Of a DNA stretch of 64,000 bases, positions 39,919-49,139 are shown piece by piece. Made by a program: the position numbers and the translations under genes. The notes under the pieces were generated by a model. The model did no database searches, had not been told where the DNA came from, and saw only the letters and a program-made list of their open reading frames with translations. Position 1 is the stretch's first letter, and each line of letters starts with the position of its first letter. The DNA comes from Beggiatoa leptomitoformis (GTDB taxonomy: Bacteria > Pseudomonadota > Gammaproteobacteria > Beggiatoales > Beggiatoaceae): NCBI RefSeq assembly GCF_001305575.3, contig NZ_CP012373.2, forward strand, positions 2,676,261-2,740,260. Reading direction: 5' to 3'.

Positions 39919-40728
39919 TCAATTTCCAAATAAACGGGTTAAAAAGCCTTTTTTATCTGTTTTTAAAAAGCGGTGCGGACGTTCCTCACCTAAAAAACGT
40001 GCAACAACATCAAGATAGGCTTGTCCCGCATCACTGTTACCATCTAAAGTAACGGGAATGCCTGCATTCGAGGCTTGCAGTACCGTTTGTGACTCAGGAA
40101 TCACACCAAGCAACGGAATAGCAAGAATTTCTTGCACATCTTCCGCACTTAACATATCACCACTAATAACCCGTTTAGGTGAATAACGAGTAACCAGTAG
40201 ATGCTCTTTAATTGGCGTAAGGTTTTGAATAGAACGACGGGTTTTACTGGCTAACATACCAATAATACGGTCAGAATCTCGCACAGAAGACACTTCAGGA
40301 TTCGTAACAATAATGGCCTCATCCGCAAAATACATCGCCATGATTGCCCCATGCTCAATCCCTGCGGGAGAATCACACACAATATATTCAAATCGTTGTG
40401 AGAGTTCACCAAGAATACGTTCTACACCACTCATCGTCAGTGCATCTTTATCACGGGTTTGTGAAGCAGGCAAAATATAAAGACTTTCAATACGTTTATC
40501 TTTAATCAGGGCTTGATTGAGTGACCCTTCTCCGTTGATAACATTAACAAAGTCATAAACAACACGACGTTCACAGCCCATGATTAAATCTAGGTTACGT
40601 AACCCAACGTCGAAATCAATGACCACTGTTTGATGCCCACGCAGGGCCAACCCTGTCGCAAAGGCGGCACTCGTCGTTGTTTTACCAACTCCGCCTTTAC
40701 CAGAGGCGACAACCACAATCTTAGCCAA
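39919..40728 (-). CDS. minD: septum site-determining ATPase MinD
   Basis: Membrane-associated Walker ATPase that carries MinC. I place the start at TTG 40728, because AGGAGA stands 6 bases before it and the protein then begins M-A-K-I-V-V-V-A-S-G-K-G-G-V-G-K-T-T, the normal MinD start, giving 269 residues. The ATG at 40743 would add five residues and put the ribosome site inside the gene. Deviant Walker A GKGGVGKTT is at about 9-17; the C-terminal amphipathic helix is RFLKTDKKGFLTRLFGN. It follows minC by 113 to 128 bases. Confidence 0.95.
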   Translation of the reverse strand: MAKIVVVASGKGGVGKTTTSAAFATGLALRGHQTVVIDFDVGLRNLDLIMGCERRVVYDFVNVINGEGSLNQALIKDKRIESLYILPASQTRDKDALTMSGVERILGELSQRFEYIVCDSPAGIEHGAIMAMYFADEAIIVTNPEVSSVRDSDRIIGMLASKTRRSIQNLTPIKEHLLVTRYSPKRVISGDMLSAEDVQEILAIPLLGVIPESQTVLQASNAGIPVTLDGNSDAGQAYLDVVARFLGEERPHRFLKTDKKGFLTRLFGN

Positions 40729-40856
40729 ACGACTTCTCCTCAAAATTGTTATGAATAACTATCCCGTAGTGTAGATAACATTAGCATACGTCTATGGGGA
40801 AATTATGGCGTGAATTTCTGCATTCGTCATTTAAATCTGTATTAGTACACAAGTTA

Positions 40857-41618
40857 TTAAGGTAGATTCTTACTAAAAATATCTAATACATGAATTTTCA
40901 ATTTATCATTTTCCAAATAAATCTGAGCTGGTTTACCCCGAACATGCTCTTTAAGCTCTTCATTTATTTGATAATGACCTGCTACAGAAACGAGTTCTGC
41001 ATCTAAATGTTGGCAGAAAATACGTGCATCCGTATCACCATTAACCCCCGCTAACGCCCGTCCACGTAACGCGCCATAAACGTGAATATGCCGTTGAGCA
41101 AGAATTTCTGCACCGGGACTCACGGTTGCTAAAACAATCAAATCCCCTTGTGGTGCAACAACTTGTTGCCCTGAACGAATAGGCTGTGTGACCACCTTAA
41201 AAGGTACTTTAGGCATAGGTGGCGGGCTTAAATTAGCCGGTGCAACAACGGTTAAAGGCTCGCGCTTTGGTCTAATTGCTCGCTGACTCTCTGGCAAAAC
41301 ACCCAATGATAACTGAAGTGCAACCTCGTGATATTGCAAAACGCCACCACGCACAGCAACAGGTACAAGTCCCTGTTGACGCAACAACAAAATTAACTCT
41401 TTAAGATTTAATAAGGTATCATCTTCATGATTAAGGGTACTCAAATCTACAATAACGGGTGCGTTTTGAAAAAAACTAGGGGCTTGAGATACTTTATCGA
41501 TTAATTGTTCAGTAATCCGTACCTGATTTGTATCTAATAAACGCAGAACCATCACGGTTAATAAGTTGCCCTTAAGTTCAATAGCAGGGCTTTGTGTTTC
41601 GGATGAGTTGCTGAACAT
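40857..41618 (-). CDS. minC: septum site-determining protein MinC
   Basis: Inhibitor of FtsZ ring formation. A 253-residue protein: N-terminal MinC domain (IELKGNLLTVMVLRLL) and a C-terminal right-handed beta-helix domain with GDLIVLATVSPGAEILAQ and IHVYGALRGRALAGV, which binds MinD. TTAGGC lies before the ATG. A proline-rich linker at about 140-150 separates the domains. Confidence 0.95.
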   Translation of the reverse strand: MFSNSSETQSPAIELKGNLLTVMVLRLLDTNQVRITEQLIDKVSQAPSFFQNAPVIVDLSTLNHEDDTLLNLKELILLLRQQGLVPVAVRGGVLQYHEVALQLSLGVLPESQRAIRPKREPLTVVAPANLSPPPMPKVPFKVVTQPIRSGQQVVAPQGDLIVLATVSPGAEILAQRHIHVYGALRGRALAGVNGDTDARIFCQHLDAELVSVAGHYQINEELKEHVRGKPAQIYLENDKLKIHVLDIFSKNLP

Positions 41619-41741
41619 GCCTAAGTTACCGTAATTAGTAATTATTTACGCGGTTTGTGGTCGCATATTGTAATAAGAAGTTAAACCGTTTGTTAAGCCT
41701 ATATCTTGAGAAAAAACCTGTTTCCTGTGCAGAATACAATG

Positions 41742-43307
41742 TTATTGATGAATTGTATTTGGTTTTATCGCCTGTATTTTAACCATCTTTTCTACATTAA
41801 AAAAATTCTGCCACTCATGGCAAAGCGTTTGCACCGTCGATGTTGCAGGTATTTCTTGCGCGTAAGCGATGGTTTGCCACGTTCGGGTTAAAGTTAAAAA
41901 ATATGCTGTCAATTCTGACACAGCATATTGTCGCACAACCCGCAAACACTCCCCCTCTGTTGCACTATCATATAACGCCAACTGATACTGCTGACACAAC
42001 CGTCTAACCGTTCCACGATAGAGCAAACTGACCGCTTCGTGCTGCTTTCCCTGTTGCCACAACTGCCATGCAACATCTGCAATATCATCAGGTAATTCTA
42101 TCGTTTCTACTAACGGTTGGTGCAAAGTATGAAGGTTTACCGCCCGCTTTTTACGACGACTATTTTCAAAAAAAGACTGCTTTTTTAACCAATCAACAAT
42201 ACTTAACACAATAACTGCAAGAGCAATGCCGACGCATCCCCACAAAAGATAACGAATAATTTCAGAAAGACTAATGCTTAAATCAAAATTTATATATTTA
42301 TCAACAGTATCACCAGAAGGAGGCACGACTTTTGTCGTACGTTCCCAAGCATAGAATTCCTCTACCGTTTGAAATTCTGGTGCAGTAAATACCTCATTAA
42401 TAACCCGTTTTGTGTGCAACTTATCAACATCAATTTTTACCGAAACAGCCGTGTCACCATCCGCATAACTCACAACAGGATAAGCACCAAACAACACACA
42501 ACCCAAAACCAATAACAAAAGCATTACTGGCAAATGCGTTACATGGGCTAAACGACTTGCAATCCGATGAAACATCAACTCAATATCCCACGCCTCCAAC
42601 TGCGTGCGCCGATTTAAATATAACGTAAATCCAGCCACCACATACAACGGCTCTATAATACTAATTGCCAATAAATAACTGGAAAATTTCAGGCTAAAAA
42701 ACCACAAAGAATCAGACTGGTCATCAAACGCAAATAGTTTTAACACCAAAGAATCACTAGTTGGAAACAACATGCTGACTAACACAAACGGCGCAAGATA
42801 AAAAATCCATTCAAAATGCACACAAACAAAAATAAGCCAAGTCGCACGAGCCGATGTTTTTTGCCCACCCAACAAAGCACCCCGTTTTCTCGCCTCCTTA
42901 CCGCGCAATCCTTCCAACTGCCACACAGGCAATTTTAACGCTCGATACACACTAAAACGGTTTAAAAACAATAAATAAATAACCAAGCGTACTTTTAAAA
43001 TAGATTTAATCTCTCGCAATGCCTGCCAAACCGTTGGATATTCACCAAACACTGCCCGACTAAAAAAATACAAAATAAACGGGTCATACAACGGCTTTAA
43101 CCACCAAATCAACAAAGTAGCAACCCATAAATACGACGGTAACAACCAATAAACCAACCCATAAACAGCCAACGAAATCGGCAAAAAAATTGCAAACCAA
43201 AGCGGATAAAAACGTAACGCATTCTGACGAACCAAACTAAAACCCAAATCAATCGCTTCCCACTGATTACGCAAGCGAATAACCGTTGTAACGCGCTCAA
43301 CTTGCAT
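41742..43307 (-). CDS. membrane protein with DUF4129-type C terminus
   Basis: A 521-residue protein with about six to seven membrane segments across the first 290 residues plus one near 350-370, followed by a cytoplasmic domain (about 385-515) matching DUF4129 (ADVAWQLWQQGKQHEAVSLLYRGTVRRLC, SATEGECLR). Such proteins are found with SpoIIM, MoxR-type ATPase and DUF58 genes; here only the SpoIIM partner is adjacent, overlapping by 11 bases. The function is unknown but envelope assembly is the usual guess. It lies upstream of minC on the same strand. Confidence 0.78.
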   Translation of the reverse strand: MQVERVTTVIRLRNQWEAIDLGFSLVRQNALRFYPLWFAIFLPISLAVYGLVYWLLPSYLWVATLLIWWLKPLYDPFILYFFSRAVFGEYPTVWQALREIKSILKVRLVIYLLFLNRFSVYRALKLPVWQLEGLRGKEARKRGALLGGQKTSARATWLIFVCVHFEWIFYLAPFVLVSMLFPTSDSLVLKLFAFDDQSDSLWFFSLKFSSYLLAISIIEPLYVVAGFTLYLNRRTQLEAWDIELMFHRIASRLAHVTHLPVMLLLLVLGCVLFGAYPVVSYADGDTAVSVKIDVDKLHTKRVINEVFTAPEFQTVEEFYAWERTTKVVPPSGDTVDKYINFDLSISLSEIIRYLLWGCVGIALAVIVLSIVDWLKKQSFFENSRRKKRAVNLHTLHQPLVETIELPDDIADVAWQLWQQGKQHEAVSLLYRGTVRRLCQQYQLALYDSATEGECLRVVRQYAVSELTAYFLTLTRTWQTIAYAQEIPATSTVQTLCHEWQNFFNVEKMVKIQAIKPNTIHQ

Positions 43308-44277
43308 GATGTCGACCCACTAAAGAAAAATAAGCAATCACCACACCCCACAAAAACACCCCAACACCATACTTAAGCAACGGGTCTAACAAATTAAGCG
43401 ACGACCAAAACGCCTCCACAAAAGCCGCCAATAACAACATTCCTCCCGCCCCATACATCAAGCGCACACTCACCGCTGCCGCCCGTTTCAACGCCTGCAA
43501 ACGACTATACCGTTGCGGTGCTAATAACGAAAACCCCAACTTAAGCCCTGCCCCACCTGACAACGCGATGGCCGTTAATTCTAAAGCACTATGCCCTGCA
43601 ACAAAGGAAAAAAACGTAACCGTATAACCAATATTAATTAAATGTCCCGTCACTACCCCAAAAAACACCCCATTAAACACCAACGGAACAATAGAACCAA
43701 TCCCAAAAAAAATCCCACTGGCAAATGTTTTAAAACCTATTCCTATATTATTCCAAATATAAAATGCAAACATCGCAAAACTACCCTCAGCATTTCGCTC
43801 GCTCCCCAATCGCTCGGCCTGCGGGTCATACATCCACTCCATTTGCAACACCTGCTCAGGGCTTAACACATAATAAACAAACTCCGGTCGCCAAATCGTT
43901 AATAAAGTGACTAATAACATAAATCCAAATAATAAAATAATACCCATCCAAACAAAACGATATTCTTGACGCACCAAACACGGAAAATCACGCCCAACAA
44001 ACTGCATCAACTCACTCAAAAAATGTCCCCGACTACTATATAGTTGCTGATGTCCGCGCAACACCAAACTATTCAACCGCTCAATTAAATACGGCGTGTA
44101 ATGCCGGTCTTTCGCCAACGCTAAATGATGACAAACTTCACGATATTGCTTAGGAAAATCAATATGCACAGGCTGCGCAAGTTTTCCACTTTTAAACCAT
44201 TTTTCATGCTTATCTAAATCAGCCTCTAACTGTTGCCATAAAGCCTCATGACACTGCTCAAATTGATATTGTTTCAT
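43297..44277 (-). CDS. SpoIIM (DUF95) family membrane protein
   Basis: A 326-residue protein, with a cytoplasmic N-terminal helical domain (about 1-100) and five to six membrane segments after it. The family block is TFASGIFFGIGSIVPLVFNGVFFGVVTGHL and then FVAGHSALELTAIALSGGAGLKLG, both diagnostic of the stage II sporulation protein M family, which in non-sporulating bacteria forms a membrane complex with DUF4129 and MoxR genes. Start is ATG 44277; an in-frame TTG lies at 44283. It overlaps the DUF4129 gene. The MoxR and DUF58 partners are not here, so the set is incomplete. Confidence 0.85.
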   Translation of the reverse strand: MKQYQFEQCHEALWQQLEADLDKHEKWFKSGKLAQPVHIDFPKQYREVCHHLALAKDRHYTPYLIERLNSLVLRGHQQLYSSRGHFLSELMQFVGRDFPCLVRQEYRFVWMGIILLFGFMLLVTLLTIWRPEFVYYVLSPEQVLQMEWMYDPQAERLGSERNAEGSFAMFAFYIWNNIGIGFKTFASGIFFGIGSIVPLVFNGVFFGVVTGHLINIGYTVTFFSFVAGHSALELTAIALSGGAGLKLGFSLLAPQRYSRLQALKRAAAVSVRLMYGAGGMLLLAAFVEAFWSSLNLLDPLLKYGVGVFLWGVVIAYFSLVGRHHAS

Positions 44278-44314
44278 AATCAATTACTTTCATTTTTATT
44301 AATCGAGAGAAGAC

Positions 44315-44752
44315 ATGTTTTATAAGCGTCCTGAATCCATCTTACTGGTTATACACACAATTGCAGGAAAAGTTTTACTTTTAGAACGTGCAGACATTGC
44401 CCACTTCTGGCAATCCGTCACGGGCAGTTTACAAGCTGATGAAATACCAATACAAACCGCACAACGCGAACTTGCTGAAGAAACAGGCTTACACGTTGAC
44501 ATCGCTCAACTACACAACTGTCACCACACCAACCGCTACCCCATTATCCCCCCATGGCGTAGCCGTTACGCCCCGACAGACACCCACAATATAGAACATG
44601 TCTTTACCCTTTGTTTAACCAAAACTTGTCCAATTCAACTCAATCCACAAGAACACCTTACTTACGGCTGGTTCACCCGCGACCAAGCCCTACAAAAAGT
44701 CAGCTCATCAACCAATCGATTAGCAATAGAACAACGGGTTAAGATTACATAA
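44315..44752 (+). CDS. nudB: dihydroneopterin triphosphate diphosphatase
   Basis: Nudix hydrolase of 145 residues for the second folate step. Nudix box: GSLQADE-x7-RELAEETGL is intact (GX5EX7REUXEEXGU). The N-terminal RPESILLVIH and the block WRSRYAPTDTHNIEHVF are those of NudB. It starts 38 bases from the divergent SpoIIM gene. Confidence 0.9.
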   Translation: MFYKRPESILLVIHTIAGKVLLLERADIAHFWQSVTGSLQADEIPIQTAQRELAEETGLHVDIAQLHNCHHTNRYPIIPPWRSRYAPTDTHNIEHVFTLCLTKTCPIQLNPQEHLTYGWFTRDQALQKVSSSTNRLAIEQRVKIT

Positions 44753-44957
44753 ACATAAAAAAGACTGCTAATTCTAAAATAACGCACCGAATGCTAAAAA
44801 CTTAACTTTCTTAATTTTAAACCGCATCATCCTCATAGGCGCGTAGCTTTAAGACAAATAAGGTGAAAATGCACAACTACGATTGAAAACGATTTGCTAT
44901 TCCTCACAGAAATTAACCAGACATCAAACAGGGACGATTTAACGCGTCCCACTCGCA

Positions 44958-46979
44958 CTAATTCTGCTCCCACACCACCCAACCCGCCTGCTCACCCACC
45001 AAATGATACTGATTGACCAGTAAGCGCGTGACAGATTGATAAAAAACCGCATAATCACTGGCTAATGGCATCTCTGTTTTTTCCAAAAAATGCTGCTCAT
45101 AATCAGATAAAGCATCAAATACAATGCGTTTTGGATGATATACCAAAATATACGAATTTAACTGCTGATGTCCTTCTTCCCCCGTCACAACAGCGTACAC
45201 ATTAGAATAAGGCAATGGCATATATTGCTTTGATAAAATAGATATAAAACCATTATATAAAGAAAGGGTTAATACCTTCTCTGTCTGTTGCCGTAAAAAA
45301 TGGGCTTTCATCTCTAAAATAGGGGTTAACGCTTTTGGTAATAAAATCCCGCCTAACGGCAAGGTGTTTTTCTCTGCTTGAATATTGAGCAATAGCGAAT
45401 TATTGTGTAATACCAGTGTTACCAAACAATTTAAGCTAATAAAGGGAATAAAAATAAAACTTAACAATGCAATGTGTGGGCGACTGAATAGAAAAAACGC
45501 CCCTTTTTTCCGAAAACGTCGTATAAAGCGCAAATTAAAAAAATCAGCGATTAAAAACGTATATAAAAACAAATAACCCAATAAACCTGCTGGGTAGGGA
45601 CGATTTATATAATAAGCAAACCAAATTAATAAAATAACTGCAATCGCTAATTTATGGCTGTCCCTAACACTAAGAGAAGCATACGACCAGCACAAGCTTA
45701 AGCGTGCAACTGTCCATAAACTATGAAAACCAATGGTAAACATAACAATATCAAAATACAGCGGTAGCCCAATATAACCATTTTGTGCAGCACCAACACT
45801 GCTCCCTAAAAAATCCCAGAGATTTGCTGGAATGGGATAATAATTAAAAATCACAAAGAAAATGCCGATAAAACTAACAATGGCAAGTAATAAACTGCTT
45901 ATAAACAAGCTAATAATAATGAATAAATAATAAATTGGTTTTGCTGGCAACCGAGAGAGAAAAAACACGATATAACCGACAACAATACAAATAGCTGTTT
46001 CAGGATTAAGCAAAATCAAATAACCTGAGACAAAACCCAGTAATAAAGCGGTGCGTGATAAAGAAAATGTGCGACTCAGTAGAAGAAAAAAAATAGCGAT
46101 GGGAAAATCTAAATACCTTAACCCACTGAGATTTGGGAAAAGAATGTGCGCTGCAATATTATTTGTGCTGAGATGATAGCAAGCAACAAATAAAACGGTA
46201 AACAGAAGAAAAATAAAATTATTTGGTTTCCAAAGATAAAAATTAATCAACGCCAATGCAAGAAACAATAACTGTGAAAATTGCACAATCTTAATATATT
46301 GTCCAAAATCAAAAAAATACCCCATATCATATTGTATAGCAGCAAGAAAACTAGGAATTAAAATACCATAGTAGTTTTTAACAGTTTCAAATAAAATTTG
46401 TCCCGATGCAAGACGACTACTATCACCTAAAAAAACGCTCTCGTAATGTGGTAAAGAATAAACAAGGTCTATAACCGTAGGATAAGTAGGTGTATAAAAC
46501 ATACCCAAGACAACAAAGAAAAAAATAAATAGACTAATAATCCCTATTTGACCTAAATAAGTTATTTTTGCCTGAATAAGGCGAATAAACATAAAAATAA
46601 ATAACCCACTTCCAATAACTGCCCCAGTAATAAACAGCAGTGGTGTTGTCCCCAGTAATAAACTGGGGATGCCTGTAATCGCAATAAAAACCCCTAGTAG
46701 TGTTGGATTATTAACGTTATGAACGAATAAATGCAGGATTTGACAAATACGGGCAGAACGCAATAATACCATACCTAATAAACTGCTTAATAATAAAGTG
46801 ATTAAGGCTATTTGGTGCGCGAAACGTTGTCCAGAACTGTCAAATAAAGTACTTGCTGTTTGACGCATAAAATCAATTTTTTCAATAGGTTGAGTTGTAT
46901 TAAATACCAAAACAATACCGCTAATCAGTAAAGTAACAAATACAATAAGGTAGGCAAGCACTTGAATGTTTTTTTTCAT
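44958..46979 (-). CDS. polytopic membrane protein, copy 1 of tandem pair
   Basis: A 673-residue protein with about 12-13 membrane segments and a C-terminal soluble part of about 130 residues (from about 545) rich in aromatic residues (YSLKQ-like KVLTLSLYNGFISILSKQYMPLPYSN). Topology is like GT-C glycosyltransferases or PMT-type membrane enzymes, but the acidic catalytic motif is not one that I can identify. No family is recognised. Nearly identical to the next gene; gene conversion or recent duplication is likely. Start ATG 46979 after a possible AAGGTGA. Confidence 0.75.
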   Translation of the reverse strand: MKKNIQVLAYLIVFVTLLISGIVLVFNTTQPIEKIDFMRQTASTLFDSSGQRFAHQIALITLLLSSLLGMVLLRSARICQILHLFVHNVNNPTLLGVFIAITGIPSLLLGTTPLLFITGAVIGSGLFIFMFIRLIQAKITYLGQIGIISLFIFFFVVLGMFYTPTYPTVIDLVYSLPHYESVFLGDSSRLASGQILFETVKNYYGILIPSFLAAIQYDMGYFFDFGQYIKIVQFSQLLFLALALINFYLWKPNNFIFLLFTVLFVACYHLSTNNIAAHILFPNLSGLRYLDFPIAIFFLLLSRTFSLSRTALLLGFVSGYLILLNPETAICIVVGYIVFFLSRLPAKPIYYLFIIISLFISSLLLAIVSFIGIFFVIFNYYPIPANLWDFLGSSVGAAQNGYIGLPLYFDIVMFTIGFHSLWTVARLSLCWSYASLSVRDSHKLAIAVILLIWFAYYINRPYPAGLLGYLFLYTFLIADFFNLRFIRRFRKKGAFFLFSRPHIALLSFIFIPFISLNCLVTLVLHNNSLLLNIQAEKNTLPLGGILLPKALTPILEMKAHFLRQQTEKVLTLSLYNGFISILSKQYMPLPYSNVYAVVTGEEGHQQLNSYILVYHPKRIVFDALSDYEQHFLEKTEMPLASDYAVFYQSVTRLLVNQYHLVGEQAGWVVWEQN

Positions 46980-47032
46980 AAGGTGACATAATCCATGTTA
47001 TAGTAAGGTTATTATAACGCGTCCCACTCGCA

Positions 47033-49060
47033 CTAATTCTGCTCCCACACCACCCAACCCGCCTGCTCACCCACCAAATGATACTGATTGACCAGTAAGC
47101 GCGTGACAGATTGATAAAAAACCGCATAATCACTGGCGAATGGCATCTCTGTTTTTTCCAAAACGTGCTGTTCATAATCAGATAAAGCATCAAATACAAT
47201 GCGTTTTGGATGATATGCCAAAATATACGAACTTAACTGCTGATGCTCTTTTTCCCCCTTCACAACAGTGTCCACATTAGAATAAGGCAATGGCATATAT
47301 TGCTTTGATAAAATAGATATAAAACCATTATATAAAGAAAGGGTTAATACCTTCTCTGTCTGTTGCCGTAAAAAATGGGCTTTCATCTCTAAAATAGGGG
47401 TTAACGCTTTTGGTAATAAAATCCCGCCCAACGGCGAGGTATTTTCCTCTGCTTGAATGTTGGACAATAGCGAACGTTTGTGTAATGCCAGCGTTGTCAC
47501 ACAATTCACGCTAATAAAAGGAATAAAAATAAAACTTAACAATGCAATGTGTGGGCGACTGAATAGGAAAAACGCCCCTTTTTTCCGAAAACGTTGTATA
47601 AAGCGCAAATTAAAAAAATCGGCGACTAAAAACGTATATAAAAACAAATAACCCAATAAACCTAATGGGTCAGGACGATTCATATAATAAGCAAACCAAA
47701 CTAACAAAATAACTGCAATCGCTAATTTATGGCTATCTCTAACACTAAAAAAAGCGTACGACCAACGCAAGCTTAAACGTGCAACTGTCCATAAACTATG
47801 AAAGCCAATGGTAAACATAACAATATCAAAATACAGTGGTAGCCCAATATAACCATTTTGCGCGGCATCAACACTGATTCCTAAAAAATCCCAGAGATTT
47901 GCTGGAATGGGATAATAATTAAAAATCACAAAGAAAATGCCGATAAAACTAATAATGGCAAGTAATAAACTGCTTATAAACAAGCTAACAATAATGAATA
48001 AATAATAAATTGGTTTTGCTGGCAAACGAGAGAGAAAAAACACGATATAACCGACAACAATACAAATAGCTGTTTCAGGATTAAGCAAAATCAAATAACC
48101 TGAGACAAAACCCAGTAATAAAGCGGTGCGTGATAAAGAAAATGTACGACTCAGTAGAAGAAAAAGAATAGCAATGGGAAAACCTAAATACCTTAACCCA
48201 CTGTGATTTGGGAAAATAATGTGCATTGCAATATTATTTGTGCTGAGATGATAGCAAGCAACAAATAAAACGGTAAACAGAAGAAAAATAAAATTATTTG
48301 GTTTCCAAAGATAAAAATTAATCAACGCCAATGCAAGAAACAATAACTGTGAAAATTGCACAATCTTAATATATTGTCCAAAATCAAAAAAATACCCCAT
48401 ATCATATTGTATAGCAGCAAGAAAACTAGGAACTAAAATACCATAGTAGTTTTTAACGGTTTCAAATAAAATTTGCCCCGATGCAAGACGACTACTATCA
48501 CCTAAAAAAATGACCTCGTAATGTGATAAAGAATAAACAAAGTCTATAACTGTAGGATAAGTAGGTGTATAAAACATACCCAAGACAACAAAGAAAAAAA
48601 TAAATAGACTAATAATCCCTATTTGACCTAAATAAGTTATTTTTGCCTGAATAAGGCGAGTAAACATAAAAACGAATAACCCACTCCCAACAACTGCCCC
48701 AATGATGATAAATAGAGGTAGTGTTGTTGTCCTCAGTAATAAACTGGGGATGCATGCAATCGCAATAAAAACCCCCAGTAGTGTTGGATTATTAACGTTA
48801 TGAGCGAATAAATGCAGGATTTGACAAATACGGGCAGAACGCAATAATACCATACCTAATAAACTGCTTAATAATAAAGTAATTAAGGCTATTTGGTGCG
48901 CGAAACGTTGTCCAGAACTATCAAATACAGCACTTGCTATTTGACGCATAAAACTAATTTTTTCAATAGGTTGAGTTGTATTAAATACCAAAACAATACC
49001 GCTAATCAGTAAAGTAACAAATACAATAAGGTAGGCAAGCACTTGAATGTTTTTTTTCAT
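47033..49060 (-). CDS. polytopic membrane protein, copy 2 of tandem pair
   Basis: A 675-residue near-identical sister of the downstream gene, also with about 12-13 membrane segments and a C-terminal soluble region. It differs by an extra TTLPLFII-like insertion in the third hydrophobic region and many scattered substitutions, with both frames intact, so both copies are probably under selection or the duplication is recent. Which is the ancestral copy is not clear. No family is recognised. Confidence 0.75.
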   Translation of the reverse strand: MKKNIQVLAYLIVFVTLLISGIVLVFNTTQPIEKISFMRQIASAVFDSSGQRFAHQIALITLLLSSLLGMVLLRSARICQILHLFAHNVNNPTLLGVFIAIACIPSLLLRTTTLPLFIIIGAVVGSGLFVFMFTRLIQAKITYLGQIGIISLFIFFFVVLGMFYTPTYPTVIDFVYSLSHYEVIFLGDSSRLASGQILFETVKNYYGILVPSFLAAIQYDMGYFFDFGQYIKIVQFSQLLFLALALINFYLWKPNNFIFLLFTVLFVACYHLSTNNIAMHIIFPNHSGLRYLGFPIAILFLLLSRTFSLSRTALLLGFVSGYLILLNPETAICIVVGYIVFFLSRLPAKPIYYLFIIVSLFISSLLLAIISFIGIFFVIFNYYPIPANLWDFLGISVDAAQNGYIGLPLYFDIVMFTIGFHSLWTVARLSLRWSYAFFSVRDSHKLAIAVILLVWFAYYMNRPDPLGLLGYLFLYTFLVADFFNLRFIQRFRKKGAFFLFSRPHIALLSFIFIPFISVNCVTTLALHKRSLLSNIQAEENTSPLGGILLPKALTPILEMKAHFLRQQTEKVLTLSLYNGFISILSKQYMPLPYSNVDTVVKGEKEHQQLSSYILAYHPKRIVFDALSDYEQHVLEKTEMPFASDYAVFYQSVTRLLVNQYHLVGEQAGWVVWEQN

Positions 49061-49139
49061 AAGGTGACATAATCCATGTTATTTAACGCGTTTTTTAAAA
49101 TGTTACCACAGTCTAACTCAATATTTTCAATAAAAAATC

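Larger units (their letters stand above)
44940..49091. repeat. tandem direct duplication, two units of about 2.07 kb
   Basis: Bases 44940-47014 and 47015-49083 are the same sequence with scattered changes (over 90% identical by eye), each holding one full membrane protein gene. The 8-base word TAACGCGT occurs at 44940, 47015 and 49084, exactly at the left end, the junction and the right end, so the duplication probably arose between short repeats. Only the first copy upstream end (after CCATGTTAT) differs at the junction. Confidence 0.9.
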
